The notes beneath the pieces are model-generated. The model worked only from the letters and a program-made list of their open reading frames with translations, searched no databases and had not been told where the DNA came from. A DNA stretch of 64,000 bases from Chryseobacterium cheonjiense (lineage in GTDB: Bacteria; Bacteroidota; Bacteroidia; Flavobacteriales; Weeksellaceae), in contig NZ_JABBGF010000001.1 in NCBI RefSeq assembly GCF_012927265.1, positions 866,502 through 930,501 of the forward strand, given 5' to 3'. The position numbers were made by a program, and so were the translations under genes. This document shows, piece after piece, positions 44,347 through 53,245 of the stretch; position 1 is the first letter of the stretch; each line of letters opens with the position of its first letter.

Positions 44347-44379
44347 TTTTGTAATCACTCAGCAGATTGCTTACATTTG
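44347..44379 (+). promoter_or_regulatory. Promoter immediately before the AraC gene
   Basis: TTTTG at 44347-44351 (-33) and TACATTTG at 44372-44379 (-7) with 20 bases between. The gene's ATG is at 44384, so transcripts would start at or near the start codon (leaderless or nearly so). Confidence 0.5.
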
Positions 44380-44383
44380 TTCT

Positions 44384-45229
44384 ATGTCTGTCTTAGAAAA
44401 ATTCGGGGTTGAAATCTTTACGCAACATAATATCTTCGAGAGAATTGCTGTCGACAAACCGTTCCGTCCGGAAAATCCTGCATTTATATTTATCAAAACA
44501 GGAACGATAAAGCTGAAGCAGCATTTCAGGGATCTGGAACTTTCTGCCAATATGTTTATGGTAACAGATCCGCAGACGGTCTATGAAATGATCTCCGTAA
44601 GCGATGATTTCCAATCGAGGATGGTTTCCTATAAAAGAGAATTTATTTCTGCTTTATCGTTAAAATTCAACAGGTTAATTACATACCGGTATTTCAGGCA
44701 GCAGATGAATATTGGCGTTCCTTTTCATGCCGATGAAATGGAAGTCGTATGGAAAAGCGTAAATTTTTTAAAGTATATTTTGGATTCCAAAACGGAGATG
44801 ACGTATAAAAAAGAAATCGTGGAGCATCTTTTTTCCGTATTCTGCTACCAGATGGCCGGGATTATTTCTAAAGAAGACAGCAGCGCTATGAACCAGATGT
44901 CAAGACAGGAAGAAATTGTTTTTGTTTTCCTTAATGATGTTGCTAAGTACCATAATGCCGAAAGAAGTGTAGAGTTTTATGCAGGGAGGCAGTCAATTAC
45001 AACCAGACATCTTTCATCGGTAATAAAGTCTGTGACAGGGAGGTCTGCGAGTGAGATCATTGCTTTAATTGTTATGAATGAAGCTAAGGTGCTTCTGAAC
45101 TCCTCCAATAAGCCTGTTTCTGAAATTTCCTCGATGCTGGGCTTCAGCGATCAGTATTCTTTTTCTCACTTTTTTAAAAAGCATGTGGGTGAAAGCCCAA
45201 CACAATATAGAAATCAGTTCGAAAACTGA
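44384..45229 (+). CDS. AraC-family transcriptional regulator
   Basis: 281 residues: an N-terminal ligand-binding cupin-like part (PAFIFIKTGTIKLKQHFRDLELSANMFMVTDPQ) and a C-terminal double helix-turn-helix with SITTRHLSSVIKSVTGRSASEIIALIVMNEAKVLLNSSNKPVSEISSMLGFSDQYSFSHFFKKHVGESPTQYR (in parts). It sits 90 bases before the tolC-emrA-emrB-like efflux genes and probably controls them; a candidate operator is at 45236-45276. It has only a 4-base gap after its -7 box. Confidence 0.85.
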   Translation: MSVLEKFGVEIFTQHNIFERIAVDKPFRPENPAFIFIKTGTIKLKQHFRDLELSANMFMVTDPQTVYEMISVSDDFQSRMVSYKREFISALSLKFNRLITYRYFRQQMNIGVPFHADEMEVVWKSVNFLKYILDSKTEMTYKKEIVEHLFSVFCYQMAGIISKEDSSAMNQMSRQEEIVFVFLNDVAKYHNAERSVEFYAGRQSITTRHLSSVIKSVTGRSASEIIALIVMNEAKVLLNSSNKPVSEISSMLGFSDQYSFSHFFKKHVGESPTQYRNQFEN

Positions 45230-45235
45230 AATCCT

Positions 45236-45298
45236 ACATTTGAACATCTTTTTCCAAAATTCAAACATTTGTTTGACTCTTTACCTGCCATAACTTTG
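45236..45298 (+). promoter_or_regulatory. Promoter and operator of the efflux operon
   Basis: The -33 TTTG at 45268-45271 and -7 TAACTTTG at 45291-45298 are 19 bases apart. A perfect 7-bp inverted repeat TCAAACA/TGTTTGA (45261-45276) overlaps the -33 element. The heptamer ACATTTG occurs at 45236-45242 and 45265-45271, 29 bases apart, as direct repeats of the kind AraC proteins bind. Confidence 0.5.
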
Positions 45299-45318
45299 CA
45301 TTCGTAAAACAAGGTAAA

Positions 45319-46629
45319 ATGGTACAGAATATAAAAACAGCGCTGTCATTCATGATAGCCGTATTTCCTGCGCTGTTTTTTTCCCAGGAAATAAAACAGA
45401 TGACAGCGAATGAAGTGGCAGAACTTGCCCTTCAGAATCATCAGCAGCTGAAAGTTTCGGCACAGAATATTGATATTGCAAAACAGAATACAAATGTTGT
45501 AAAACTTCAGAAACTTCCGAATATAACTGCTTCTACAAGTCAGTTCTATTTGGGTGATGCGGTAGCAATTGAAAAAGATTTTTCAAATTCAACAAATGTT
45601 CCGATGCCTCACTATGGAAGCTCGTACGCTGTACAGGCAACGCAGCTGATCTTTAAAGGTGGACTGGTGAATAAATCTATTGAAATGGCCGGACTTCGTG
45701 AGCAGCTTTCCGAACTTGATCTGGAGAAAAACAAGCAGGATGTGAAAATTCTGGTGATTTCCAATTATCTGGATGTCTATAAAATTGTAAACCAGGAAAA
45801 AGTTTTTCAGAACAACAAAAAGCTGGCACAGGAAAGGCTTAAAAATATTCAGAAATTTTATCAGCAGGGAATGGTTACCCGTAATGAAGTGATTCGTGGC
45901 GAGCTGGCAATTAAAAACCTTGATCAGGGAATTGTTACGTTAGCCAACAATAAAAAAATTCTCAATTATAATTTAAGTGTTGCCCTCGGATTAGCTCCGG
46001 ATACGGAAATCGTTCCTGTAGAAAGTCTTGAAAATAAAGAATCAGGCATTGGTATTAACTATTATTTGAATCTTGCTCACGATAACAATCCTTTACTGAA
46101 ATCTGCACAGACTAATGTTAATGTTGCCGATAAGAATATCGAAATCATTAAAACGGATAAGATGCCAACCATTTCAGGTTTTGGCGGATATAGTTTGCAA
46201 AGACCCATTACGACAAGAAATCCTGTGTTGGATATGTATTCCGGAGGTTGGCAAACCGGAATTTCCCTGAGCTATAATATTGATAATTTATATAAAACCA
46301 AAGAAAGGGTAAAATTGGGTGAGCTTCAGAAAAATCAGGCCAATGATGCGGTTATGCTAACACAGCAGAATATTGACATGGCGGTAAATGCCGCTTACAT
46401 CAAATATCATGAATCCATTCAGCAGGCAGAAATTCTTAATGATGCTAAAAAATTAGCAGAAGAAAACTACAAAATTACGGAAGCCAAATATCTGAATCAG
46501 CTTGCCGTGCAGGCGGAAATGATCGATGCACAGAATCAGAAATTACAGTCGGAACTAGATTATGCCAATGCAGAGATCAATATGCTGTACCAATATTACA
46601 ATCTTCTGAAATCAACAGGAACATTATAA
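45319..46629 (+). CDS. TolC-family outer membrane efflux protein
   Basis: 436 residues with a signal peptide (LFFSQ) and two long helical hairpins typical of TolC: ALQNHQQLKVSAQNIDIAKQNTNVVKLQKLPNITAS and a second copy LKSAQTNVNVADKNIEIIKTDKMPTIS. It forms the outer membrane exit of the efflux pump encoded by the two genes downstream. The 20-base gap to the periplasmic adaptor gene indicates one operon. Confidence 0.9.
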   Translation: MVQNIKTALSFMIAVFPALFFSQEIKQMTANEVAELALQNHQQLKVSAQNIDIAKQNTNVVKLQKLPNITASTSQFYLGDAVAIEKDFSNSTNVPMPHYGSSYAVQATQLIFKGGLVNKSIEMAGLREQLSELDLEKNKQDVKILVISNYLDVYKIVNQEKVFQNNKKLAQERLKNIQKFYQQGMVTRNEVIRGELAIKNLDQGIVTLANNKKILNYNLSVALGLAPDTEIVPVESLENKESGIGINYYLNLAHDNNPLLKSAQTNVNVADKNIEIIKTDKMPTISGFGGYSLQRPITTRNPVLDMYSGGWQTGISLSYNIDNLYKTKERVKLGELQKNQANDAVMLTQQNIDMAVNAAYIKYHESIQQAEILNDAKKLAEENYKITEAKYLNQLAVQAEMIDAQNQKLQSELDYANAEINMLYQYYNLLKSTGTL

Positions 46630-46650
46630 TTTTTTAAGGTAAATAGAACA

Positions 46651-47766
46651 ATGGAAAACAAGGAACAAAATATTCAAAATACATCTTCAGTGCAAACCAG
46701 TGCTGCAGCAAAGAAGAAGGAAAATAAAAAGAACAAAATAAGAGCAGTTATCTCCAATATCATCGTCTTTCTGGTGATTGGTTTCGGATTATTCTGGCTG
46801 GTACGGGAATATTTCCATGTGGGCGATAAAACTTATACAGAAGCAGCACAGGTGGAAGAGTTTATCAATCCTATCAACACCAGGGTTTCGGCATATATTA
46901 AAGAAATCAGATTTACAGAACATCAGCCTGTAAAAAAAGGAGATACGCTTGTCATTCTTGATGACCGTGAGATTCTCACTCAGCTGGGACAGGCAGAAGC
47001 CGCTTACCAGAACGCTCTTGCCCAGAGAACGGCTACCAATTCTTCTGTTAATACAGTATCTAACAACGTCAGTGTCATGGAATCCAATATTGCAGGCGCG
47101 AAAGCAAGACTGTGGAATGCGGAGCAAAACCTCAACCGTTACAAAAACCTTCTGGCTTCCGAAGCGGTCACCAGGCAGCAGTACGACCAGGTAAAAACTG
47201 AGTATGATGCACAGAAAGCAGCTTATGAAACTTTAATCAACCAAAAACATTCGGCAAATCTTTCCACAACAGAGGTGAAAAGTAAACTTGGGATCAATGA
47301 TGCTGAAATTAAAAGAACAAAAGCGGCTCTCGATATGGCGAAGATCAGCCTTTCTTACACGGTAATCACTGCTCCTTATGACGGCGTGATGGGACGAAGA
47401 ACCATCTCTGAAGGTCAGCTGATACAACCCGGACAGCAGGTAGCCACCATTGTATTAAACGGACAAAAGTGGATAACCGCCAACTTTTTGGAAAGCCAGA
47501 TGCCTGATGTGAAAATCGGTGAAAAAATGATGATGACCGTAGATGCATTGGGTGGAAAACAGTTTGAAGGTGTGGTAAAGGCGATTTCAGCAGCAACAGG
47601 ATCAAGATATTCCAGTATTCCGACGGATAATTCTACCGGAAACTTTATTAAAGTTCAGCAGAGAATACCAGTGAGAATAGAATTTACATCATCCAATAAA
47701 AAAGAAGATCTCAATAAACTGAGTGCGGGAATGAATGTGAATGTGAGTTTAGTAAGTAAAAAGTAA
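46651..47766 (+). CDS. HlyD/EmrA-family periplasmic adaptor
   Basis: 371 residues: one N-terminal anchor helix (AVISNIIVFLVIGFGLFWLV), biotinyl-lipoyl halves (INTRVSAYIKEIRFTEHQPVKKGDTLVILDDREIL and ISYTVITAPYDGVMGRRTISEGQLIQPGQQVATIV), and a long helical hairpin between them. This is the EmrA type that couples an MFS pump to TolC. The first 30 residues are Lys- and Gln-rich. Next gene after 150 non-coding bases. Confidence 0.9.
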   Translation: MENKEQNIQNTSSVQTSAAAKKKENKKNKIRAVISNIIVFLVIGFGLFWLVREYFHVGDKTYTEAAQVEEFINPINTRVSAYIKEIRFTEHQPVKKGDTLVILDDREILTQLGQAEAAYQNALAQRTATNSSVNTVSNNVSVMESNIAGAKARLWNAEQNLNRYKNLLASEAVTRQQYDQVKTEYDAQKAAYETLINQKHSANLSTTEVKSKLGINDAEIKRTKAALDMAKISLSYTVITAPYDGVMGRRTISEGQLIQPGQQVATIVLNGQKWITANFLESQMPDVKIGEKMMMTVDALGGKQFEGVVKAISAATGSRYSSIPTDNSTGNFIKVQQRIPVRIEFTSSNKKEDLNKLSAGMNVNVSLVSKK

Positions 47767-47916
47767 AAAGAGCCAAGTTAAAAGTATAAGGTATAAAGGT
47801 TTTGAAGTAAGAAAGTTGCGTAAAAACTCTAACAAATTTGGTGAATTTGCAACTTGCATGATACTTGGCTCTTCTGACTTTTTACCTGGTTCCTTTAACC
47901 TTTAAAATCAACAAAA

Positions 47917-49509
47917 ATGTACAATAAAGGATTATACAACGACTGGGTTCCCAAACCGGTACAGCTTCTTCTTATCGTATTGCTGCTTGCAGTAGTAATG
48001 CCGTTGGGTGGCGTGTATACGGGAAATATCAGCTATCTCGCAAACGGAACCGGGGCGATGACAGAATATTTCATGTGGGCCAATTATGCAACCACGATCG
48101 GAATGGGAGCCTGTATGCCGATTGTTCTCAGGATGAAAATGAGATTTAAGGTGCGTGATAAAATGACGGTTTTACTGGTGCTTTTAGGATTATTAAGTTA
48201 CCTGAATTCCACAACCTATGATCCTATGATCTTTGTCTTCAGCTCACTGTTGATCGGCTTTTTAAAAATGATGGTTACCATTGAGTTATTTCTCCCGCTT
48301 ATGGCGATGATCGGTAACCGTGGAATGTTCTACGGTGCATTTTACACCTTCGTCCTTGTGCTGAATCAGGTTGCAGCTTATTATGCGGCAGATATTTCCA
48401 TCCGGTACAACTGGCAGCATTTTTATGTAATGGCTTCGGTCGCATGTTTTGTTCTGGCTCTTATCCACTGGATTTTTATGCATAATAAGTATTTTGCATT
48501 AAAAGTTCCGCTGCATTATATAGACTGGCTCAGCGTATTGCTTTTCATGGCAGCCTTTATGTTTTTGGCGTATGTTTTTTCATTCGGAAAACAGCAGGAC
48601 TGGCTTCATTCAGCCAATATCATCAATGCCGGAATTGCAGCTTTCGTAAGTTTTGCATTGCTTGCCATTAGGCAACAGACTTTAAAGAGACCGTATTTAT
48701 CGTTTAAAATTTTCACTAAAAATAATGTTCGGCATGGGCTGTTTATGCTTTTGTGCCTGGGTATGTTCTTAGGAACGACGTCCATTCAGAATACTTTTGC
48801 TGTGGGAGTGTTAGGATACGATCAGCTTACGAATGCAAAACTGAATCTCTTAATGATCCCCGGTTTAATTCTGGCAGGTGTAACGGCTGTTTTCTGGTTT
48901 AAAAATGACATTCCGCTGAAAATGTACATCTTTTCAGGTTTTGCCGCGATGTTGGGATATGCAATTATCATGTATTTTTCAATGGTACTGGAATTCAGTT
49001 ACCATTACTGGTACCTTCCGATGTTCCTGAAAGGATTCGGAATGGGCGCTTTGTTCATCTCTGTTTGGTTTTATACGCTGGACAAACTTGAGATGGATGA
49101 AATGCTTGCCGCAATTGGTTTGGTACTCGTATGGAGAACATTTCTGGCAGTCGGTATTTTTTCAGCGCTGTATTCCTGGTTCCAATACCGTTTTCAGGTA
49201 ATGGCAATAGGTGATCTGGCGGTATATATGGATGGGATGACGGTGACGCCGCAGAATGTTGCGGGCAATATGAAGCTCATTCAGCTGAACGCTATTCTTG
49301 TGGCTTCCAAAAAAATATTCGGATATATCATTCTTGCCGGGATCTTTATCCTGATCTATATTTTTACCCATCATTTCGGAAAAGAACGTTTCGAATACCT
49401 TCGCTTTATCAGAATGCTGACGGGGAAATCGGTAATTGCCAGAAGAAGGCTCCGCGAGAAGAGAAAACTGTTAGAAGAAATAAAAGACGCAGCAGGACCT
49501 GCGCTGTAA
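47917..49509 (+). CDS. EmrB-like MFS multidrug transporter (14 helices)
   Basis: 530 residues and about 14 hydrophobic helices in the DHA2 pattern: GAMTEYFMWANYATTIGMGACMPIVLRMKMRFKVRDK, then a helix-rich body with YVFSFGKQQDWL and PGLILAGVTAVFWF. It completes an EmrAB-TolC-like pump with the two genes upstream. It has a long charged C-terminal helix (RFIRMLTGKSVIARRRLREKRKLLEEIKD). The family expels hydrophobic drugs and weak acids; the native substrate is not evident. A terminator at 49537-49570 follows. Confidence 0.87.
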   Translation: MYNKGLYNDWVPKPVQLLLIVLLLAVVMPLGGVYTGNISYLANGTGAMTEYFMWANYATTIGMGACMPIVLRMKMRFKVRDKMTVLLVLLGLLSYLNSTTYDPMIFVFSSLLIGFLKMMVTIELFLPLMAMIGNRGMFYGAFYTFVLVLNQVAAYYAADISIRYNWQHFYVMASVACFVLALIHWIFMHNKYFALKVPLHYIDWLSVLLFMAAFMFLAYVFSFGKQQDWLHSANIINAGIAAFVSFALLAIRQQTLKRPYLSFKIFTKNNVRHGLFMLLCLGMFLGTTSIQNTFAVGVLGYDQLTNAKLNLLMIPGLILAGVTAVFWFKNDIPLKMYIFSGFAAMLGYAIIMYFSMVLEFSYHYWYLPMFLKGFGMGALFISVWFYTLDKLEMDEMLAAIGLVLVWRTFLAVGIFSALYSWFQYRFQVMAIGDLAVYMDGMTVTPQNVAGNMKLIQLNAILVASKKIFGYIILAGIFILIYIFTHHFGKERFEYLRFIRMLTGKSVIARRRLREKRKLLEEIKDAAGPAL

Positions 49510-49536
49510 CGATACCTTGTTTTTCATTTACTCAGT

Positions 49537-49570
49537 CAAAGCTTCATTTTATTTATAGAATGGAGCTTTG
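49537..49570 (+). terminator. Terminator after the efflux operon
   Basis: A 12-bp stem (49537-49548 with 49559-49570, one G-U pair), followed by a T-rich tract. Downstream to 49957 there is no gene, only the 23-bp repeats. Confidence 0.7.
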
Positions 49571-49633
49571 CGTTTTGTTTAAGTGTGGATAGTACGATGC
49601 AGTGGGTATGCATCGCACGAAGCATAGTGTCTT

Positions 49634-49725
49634 CTTCAAGGCTGGTAGAGTGTGTACTTCGAGGCTAGTGAGGTGCTTACTTCGAGGCTAGTGGAACGCT
49701 TACTTCGAGGCTGGTAGGGTGATTA
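49634..49725 (+). repeat. Four tandem 23-bp repeats
   Basis: Units 49634-49656, 49657-49679, 49680-49702 and 49703-49725 follow a CTTCGAGGCTAGTG-type consensus, G-rich and imperfect, within a 448-base non-coding gap. A short dyad (CGATGCA/TGCATCG, 49595-49615) lies just before. Nothing else is seen in the gap. There is no start codon or frame that would make it protein coding. Confidence 0.65.
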
Positions 49726-49957
49726 ATTATGCCATTACTAATATGAAGAGTGTTTGATTCAGAGTATTTATTTATAACTAAAAATTTTGTATTTCCTTAA
49801 TAAGATAATCGGCTTTGTTTATTTCAGGTGAGAAACCGATACATTTATTCGTTTAGCATTGTGGTAAGATTTCAGTCTGCAATTGTAAAGATATTATTGA
49901 ATAAGTATCTTAAAAAATAAATCAAAAACCTATATCTTTACAGTCAGAATTAACGCT

Positions 49958-50662
49958 ATGAAAGACCTTATGGGAAAGGCGATCTGGGATTATTACCATC
50001 AGGAAAATCCTCAGGATCTGCAGACTGAAACTTCAATCTCCGAGCTGGATGAGCTTCCGGTTCAATACCTCTTCCGGGATTTTGAGGACATGAATGAAAT
50101 CGAACAGAAAGCATTGGAACTGTCGCGGGGAAAAGTCCTTGACATAGGAGCCGGAGCCGGATCACATTCTTTATATATTCAGAATGAAAAAAATCTCGAC
50201 GTAACAGCCTTAGATATTTCTCCTAAATCCATAGAAGTGTGCCGGATGAGAGGAATAAAAAAAGCTGTAGCTGAAAACATGCTGCATTTTTCCGGTGAAA
50301 CTTTTGATACGATACTTTTATTAATGAACGGAACCGGTATTTTCCAGAGCCTCCACGTCATTGATATCTACCTGAAGAAGTTGCACTCACTTCTGAACGA
50401 AAACGGACAGATCCTGATCGACAGTACCGATATTCTGTATATGTTCGATCGTGATGAAGACGGCGGGGTCTATATTCCGGCAGAAGGCTATTATGGCGAG
50501 CTGGATTATATTGTTCATTACAAAGGAGAATCTGAAGACCCGATCAAATGGTTGTATCTCGATTTTAATACGTTAAAAAACGCTGCTGAAAACAATGGCT
50601 TTAAGATCGAAAAATTGCTTAAGGATGAAGATGCTTATCTGGCGAGGTTGACGAAAGAATAA
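49958..50662 (+). CDS. Class I SAM-dependent methyltransferase
   Basis: 234 residues with the SAM-binding motif KVLDIGAGAGSHSLYI and VTALDISPKSIEVCRM, the acidic post-motif FDTILLLMNGTGIFQ and QILIDSTDILYMFDRD. The C-terminal lid is rich in Asp and Glu. The protein resembles small unclassified methyltransferases of flavobacteria; the substrate is unknown. It stands alone between the repeat-bearing gap and metG. Confidence 0.72.
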   Translation: MKDLMGKAIWDYYHQENPQDLQTETSISELDELPVQYLFRDFEDMNEIEQKALELSRGKVLDIGAGAGSHSLYIQNEKNLDVTALDISPKSIEVCRMRGIKKAVAENMLHFSGETFDTILLLMNGTGIFQSLHVIDIYLKKLHSLLNENGQILIDSTDILYMFDRDEDGGVYIPAEGYYGELDYIVHYKGESEDPIKWLYLDFNTLKNAAENNGFKIEKLLKDEDAYLARLTKE

Positions 50663-50671
50663 AGTATAAGT

Positions 50672-50703
50672 CATTGCGAGGAGCAAAGCAACGAAGCAAT
50701 CTC
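50672..50703. repeat. Copy of the common CATTGCGAGGAGCAAAGCAA spacer repeat
   Basis: A 30-base sequence (GTCATTGCGAGGAGCAAAG and onward, with a direct GCAACGAAGCAAT tail) of the type found between many flavobacterial genes. It lies 10 bases after the methyltransferase stop and codes for nothing. Confidence 0.4.
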
Positions 50704-50828
50704 TCTCTCTCAATAATCTTAACACTTAATAAACCTCAATATTTAATTTTAACAATAAGGCTTTAAGTAAAATTAAGCTTAATGCTATTTAAATTGATAT
50801 TACCAGCTTCCTGTTATAACGAAAAACA

Positions 50829-50855
50829 AATCCACATGAAAAACTCATGTGGATT
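50829..50855. terminator. Terminator between the methyltransferase and metG
   Basis: An 11-bp perfect stem (50829-50839 with 50845-50855, AATCCACATGA) with a five-base loop. It stands 22 bases beyond the metG stop. Confidence 0.75.
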
Positions 50856-50877
50856 CTGTTTATCTAAGAATAATGGA

Positions 50878-52917
50878 TTATCCAATCTCAATCCCGTTTT
50901 CTACATTGCTGTCATCCGGAGTTACAAAAGACAGTTTGCCGTCCGGTTTTGTCGTTAATAACAACATTCCCTGCGACTCAATACCTCTGATTTTTCTCGG
51001 GGCAAGATTTAATAGAATCATTACCTGCTTCCCGATTACTTCTTCCGGTGTAAAGCTTTCTGCAATCCCTGAGACAACGGTTCTTACGTCAACACCTGTA
51101 TCAACAGTCAGCTTTAGTAATTTATCTGCTTTTTCTACCTTTTCAGCTTCCAGAATGGTGGCAGTTCTCAGGTCGATTTTTGTAAAATCATCAAAAGTGA
51201 TTTCTTCTTTCATAGGGTTGGCGTTAGGATTTGTTTTTTTATTATTCTGTTTGGTCTGTTCCAGTTTTTCTACTTGAGCCTCTATTAATTTGTCTTCAAT
51301 TTTTGAATAAATTAAAGGTGCTTTTTCTATAATTTTATGCCCTGCATCAATTAAAACTTTTGAGTTTTCAATAGTAGTCCAGTCTGACTGACTGACATTG
51401 AAAATTTCATAGATCTTTTGAGCAGTAAAAGGAAGAAATGGCTCAGCTAAATTTCCTAATGCAACTGCAATCTGCGCTCCGATGAATAATGTGTTTTTAG
51501 TTTTTTCCACATCTTTTTCAAAAGTTTTCCATGGCTCTTCATTTTGAAGATATCCATTTCCAAACCTTGCTAAATTCATGAAAGCAGTTAGGGCGTTTCT
51601 AAATTCATATTTATCTAAATAATTTCTGATTTCAATCGCACTTTTGCTTATTTGCTCTAATTCAGGCGCATCAATATCTCCTTCAGGAACTTTTCCCTCA
51701 AAGAATTTATTAATTAAAACCGCAACACGATTTATGAAATTACCAAAAATATTTACCAGCTCAGAATTATTTTTTGTCTGAAAATCCTTCCACGTAAAAT
51801 TATTATCCTTTGTTTCCGGAGCCGATGAAAGGAGAGCATATCTCAATACATCCTGCTGTCCCGGGAAATCTTCAACATATTCGTGTGCCCAAACAGCCCA
51901 GTTTCGTGAGGTTGAAATTTTGTCATTTTCAAGATTTAAAAATTCAAAGGCGGGTACATTTTTTGGCATGATAAAATCGCCGTGAGCCTTCATCATGCTT
52001 GGAAAAATAATACAGTGGAATACAATATTATCTTTTCCGATAAAATGCACAAGATCGGATTCTTCGCTTTGCCAGTAATCTTTCCAGTCTTTCCCGTTTT
52101 TCTCTGCCCATTCTTTAGTGAAAGAAATATAGCCGATTGGTGCATCAAACCACACATACAATACTTTACCTTCTGCGCCGGGAAGCGGAACAGGGACTCC
52201 CCAGTTGAGGTCTCTGGTCATAGCACGAGGTTTCAGACCGTCATTCAGCCATGATTTTACCTGTCCGTACACGTTCGGTTTCCAGTCGTCTTTATGGCCT
52301 TCGATGATCCATTCATTCAGGAAACTTTCGTATTCATTTAATGGGAGGTACCAGTTTTTTGTTTCTTTCAGGATCGGAACATTTCCGCTCAGCATTGATT
52401 TCGGATTAATCAATTCTGAAGGAGACAGGGTAGTGCCGCATCGTTCACACTGGTCACCGTAAGCGTTTTCATTTCCACAATTCGGGCATGTCCCAACAAT
52501 GTAACGGTCTGCCAGGAATTCTCCTGCCTGCTCGTCAAAATACTGTTCAGACATTTCTTCCGTGAACTTTCCTTTTTCATAAAGAACTTTGAAAAAATCC
52601 TGACTTGTTTCGTAATGATTTTTGGAGGTGGTTCTTGAATATTCGTCAAATGAAATTCCTAAATCTGCAAAAGATTTTTTAATGATTTCATGGTACTTGT
52701 CAACAATATCCTGAGGGGTAACTCCTTCTTTCTTAGCTCTTATGGTAATAGGGATCCCATGTTCATCTGAGCCACAAATGAACGCTACATCTTTTCCCGA
52801 TCTTCTCTGAAATCTTGCATAAACATCCGCAGGAATATATACACCTGCCAAATGTCCTATATGAACCGGCCCGTTTGCATAAGGCAAGGCTGCCGTAATC
52901 ATCTTTCTGTTCGACAT
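50878..52917 (-). CDS. metG: Methionyl-tRNA synthetase
   Basis: 679 residues. It has the HIGH motif (NGPVHIGHLAG) near the start, a zinc knuckle CPNCGNENAYGDQCERCG, and a KMSKS-like loop reading DKISTSRNW, a known variant of the motif in this phylum. The anticodon domain comes next, then a Lys-rich linker, then a C-terminal tRNA-binding OB fold (FTKIDLRTATILEAEKVEKADKLLKL and RKIRGIESQGMLL). It is monocistronic, starting from the ATG at 52917. Confidence 0.95.
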   Translation of the reverse strand: MSNRKMITAALPYANGPVHIGHLAGVYIPADVYARFQRRSGKDVAFICGSDEHGIPITIRAKKEGVTPQDIVDKYHEIIKKSFADLGISFDEYSRTTSKNHYETSQDFFKVLYEKGKFTEEMSEQYFDEQAGEFLADRYIVGTCPNCGNENAYGDQCERCGTTLSPSELINPKSMLSGNVPILKETKNWYLPLNEYESFLNEWIIEGHKDDWKPNVYGQVKSWLNDGLKPRAMTRDLNWGVPVPLPGAEGKVLYVWFDAPIGYISFTKEWAEKNGKDWKDYWQSEESDLVHFIGKDNIVFHCIIFPSMMKAHGDFIMPKNVPAFEFLNLENDKISTSRNWAVWAHEYVEDFPGQQDVLRYALLSSAPETKDNNFTWKDFQTKNNSELVNIFGNFINRVAVLINKFFEGKVPEGDIDAPELEQISKSAIEIRNYLDKYEFRNALTAFMNLARFGNGYLQNEEPWKTFEKDVEKTKNTLFIGAQIAVALGNLAEPFLPFTAQKIYEIFNVSQSDWTTIENSKVLIDAGHKIIEKAPLIYSKIEDKLIEAQVEKLEQTKQNNKKTNPNANPMKEEITFDDFTKIDLRTATILEAEKVEKADKLLKLTVDTGVDVRTVVSGIAESFTPEEVIGKQVMILLNLAPRKIRGIESQGMLLLTTKPDGKLSFVTPDDSNVENGIEIG

Positions 52918-53023
52918 TTATAGTAAGTTTTAGTCTGCAAAGATAATGAATATCTCCGGAATAGTATATGGTATTAATTTACGCGATTTTATAGTCTATT
53001 AATACGATCGGGTATTACATTTA

Positions 53024-53041
53024 GTTAAACAAATGTTTAAC
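53024..53041. promoter_or_regulatory. Palindrome upstream of the starch locus
   Basis: A perfect 8-bp dyad GTTAAACA/TGTTTAAC around AA, 205 bases before susC. Its core AAACA-WW-TGTTT recurs at 45263-45274, in front of the efflux operon. It may be an operator for the starch genes; no regulator is adjacent. Confidence 0.35.
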
Positions 53042-53245
53042 TTATTGTTAAATTTAATGTTGTATTATGCTGTGCATATTTTATGTTATTCTATTGATAG
53101 TTAATAAAATAGATTTAAATCATCGTTTAATTTACATAATTTTATGAAAATTTTTAAAAAATTTATAATAATTATGTTTTTTTTTTAAATTGCAGAAGGC
53201 TGAGGCCAGTATGATGAAAAAAGTAACTATATAAAAAATAATATT

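Noticed and set aside
47767-47916. Structured RNA between the adaptor and transporter genes
   Set aside because: AAGAGCCAAGT (47768-47778) and ACTTGGCTCTT (47863-47873) are complementary, but they are 84 bases apart with little pairing between; the sequence looks like low-complexity spacer, so no feature is claimed.
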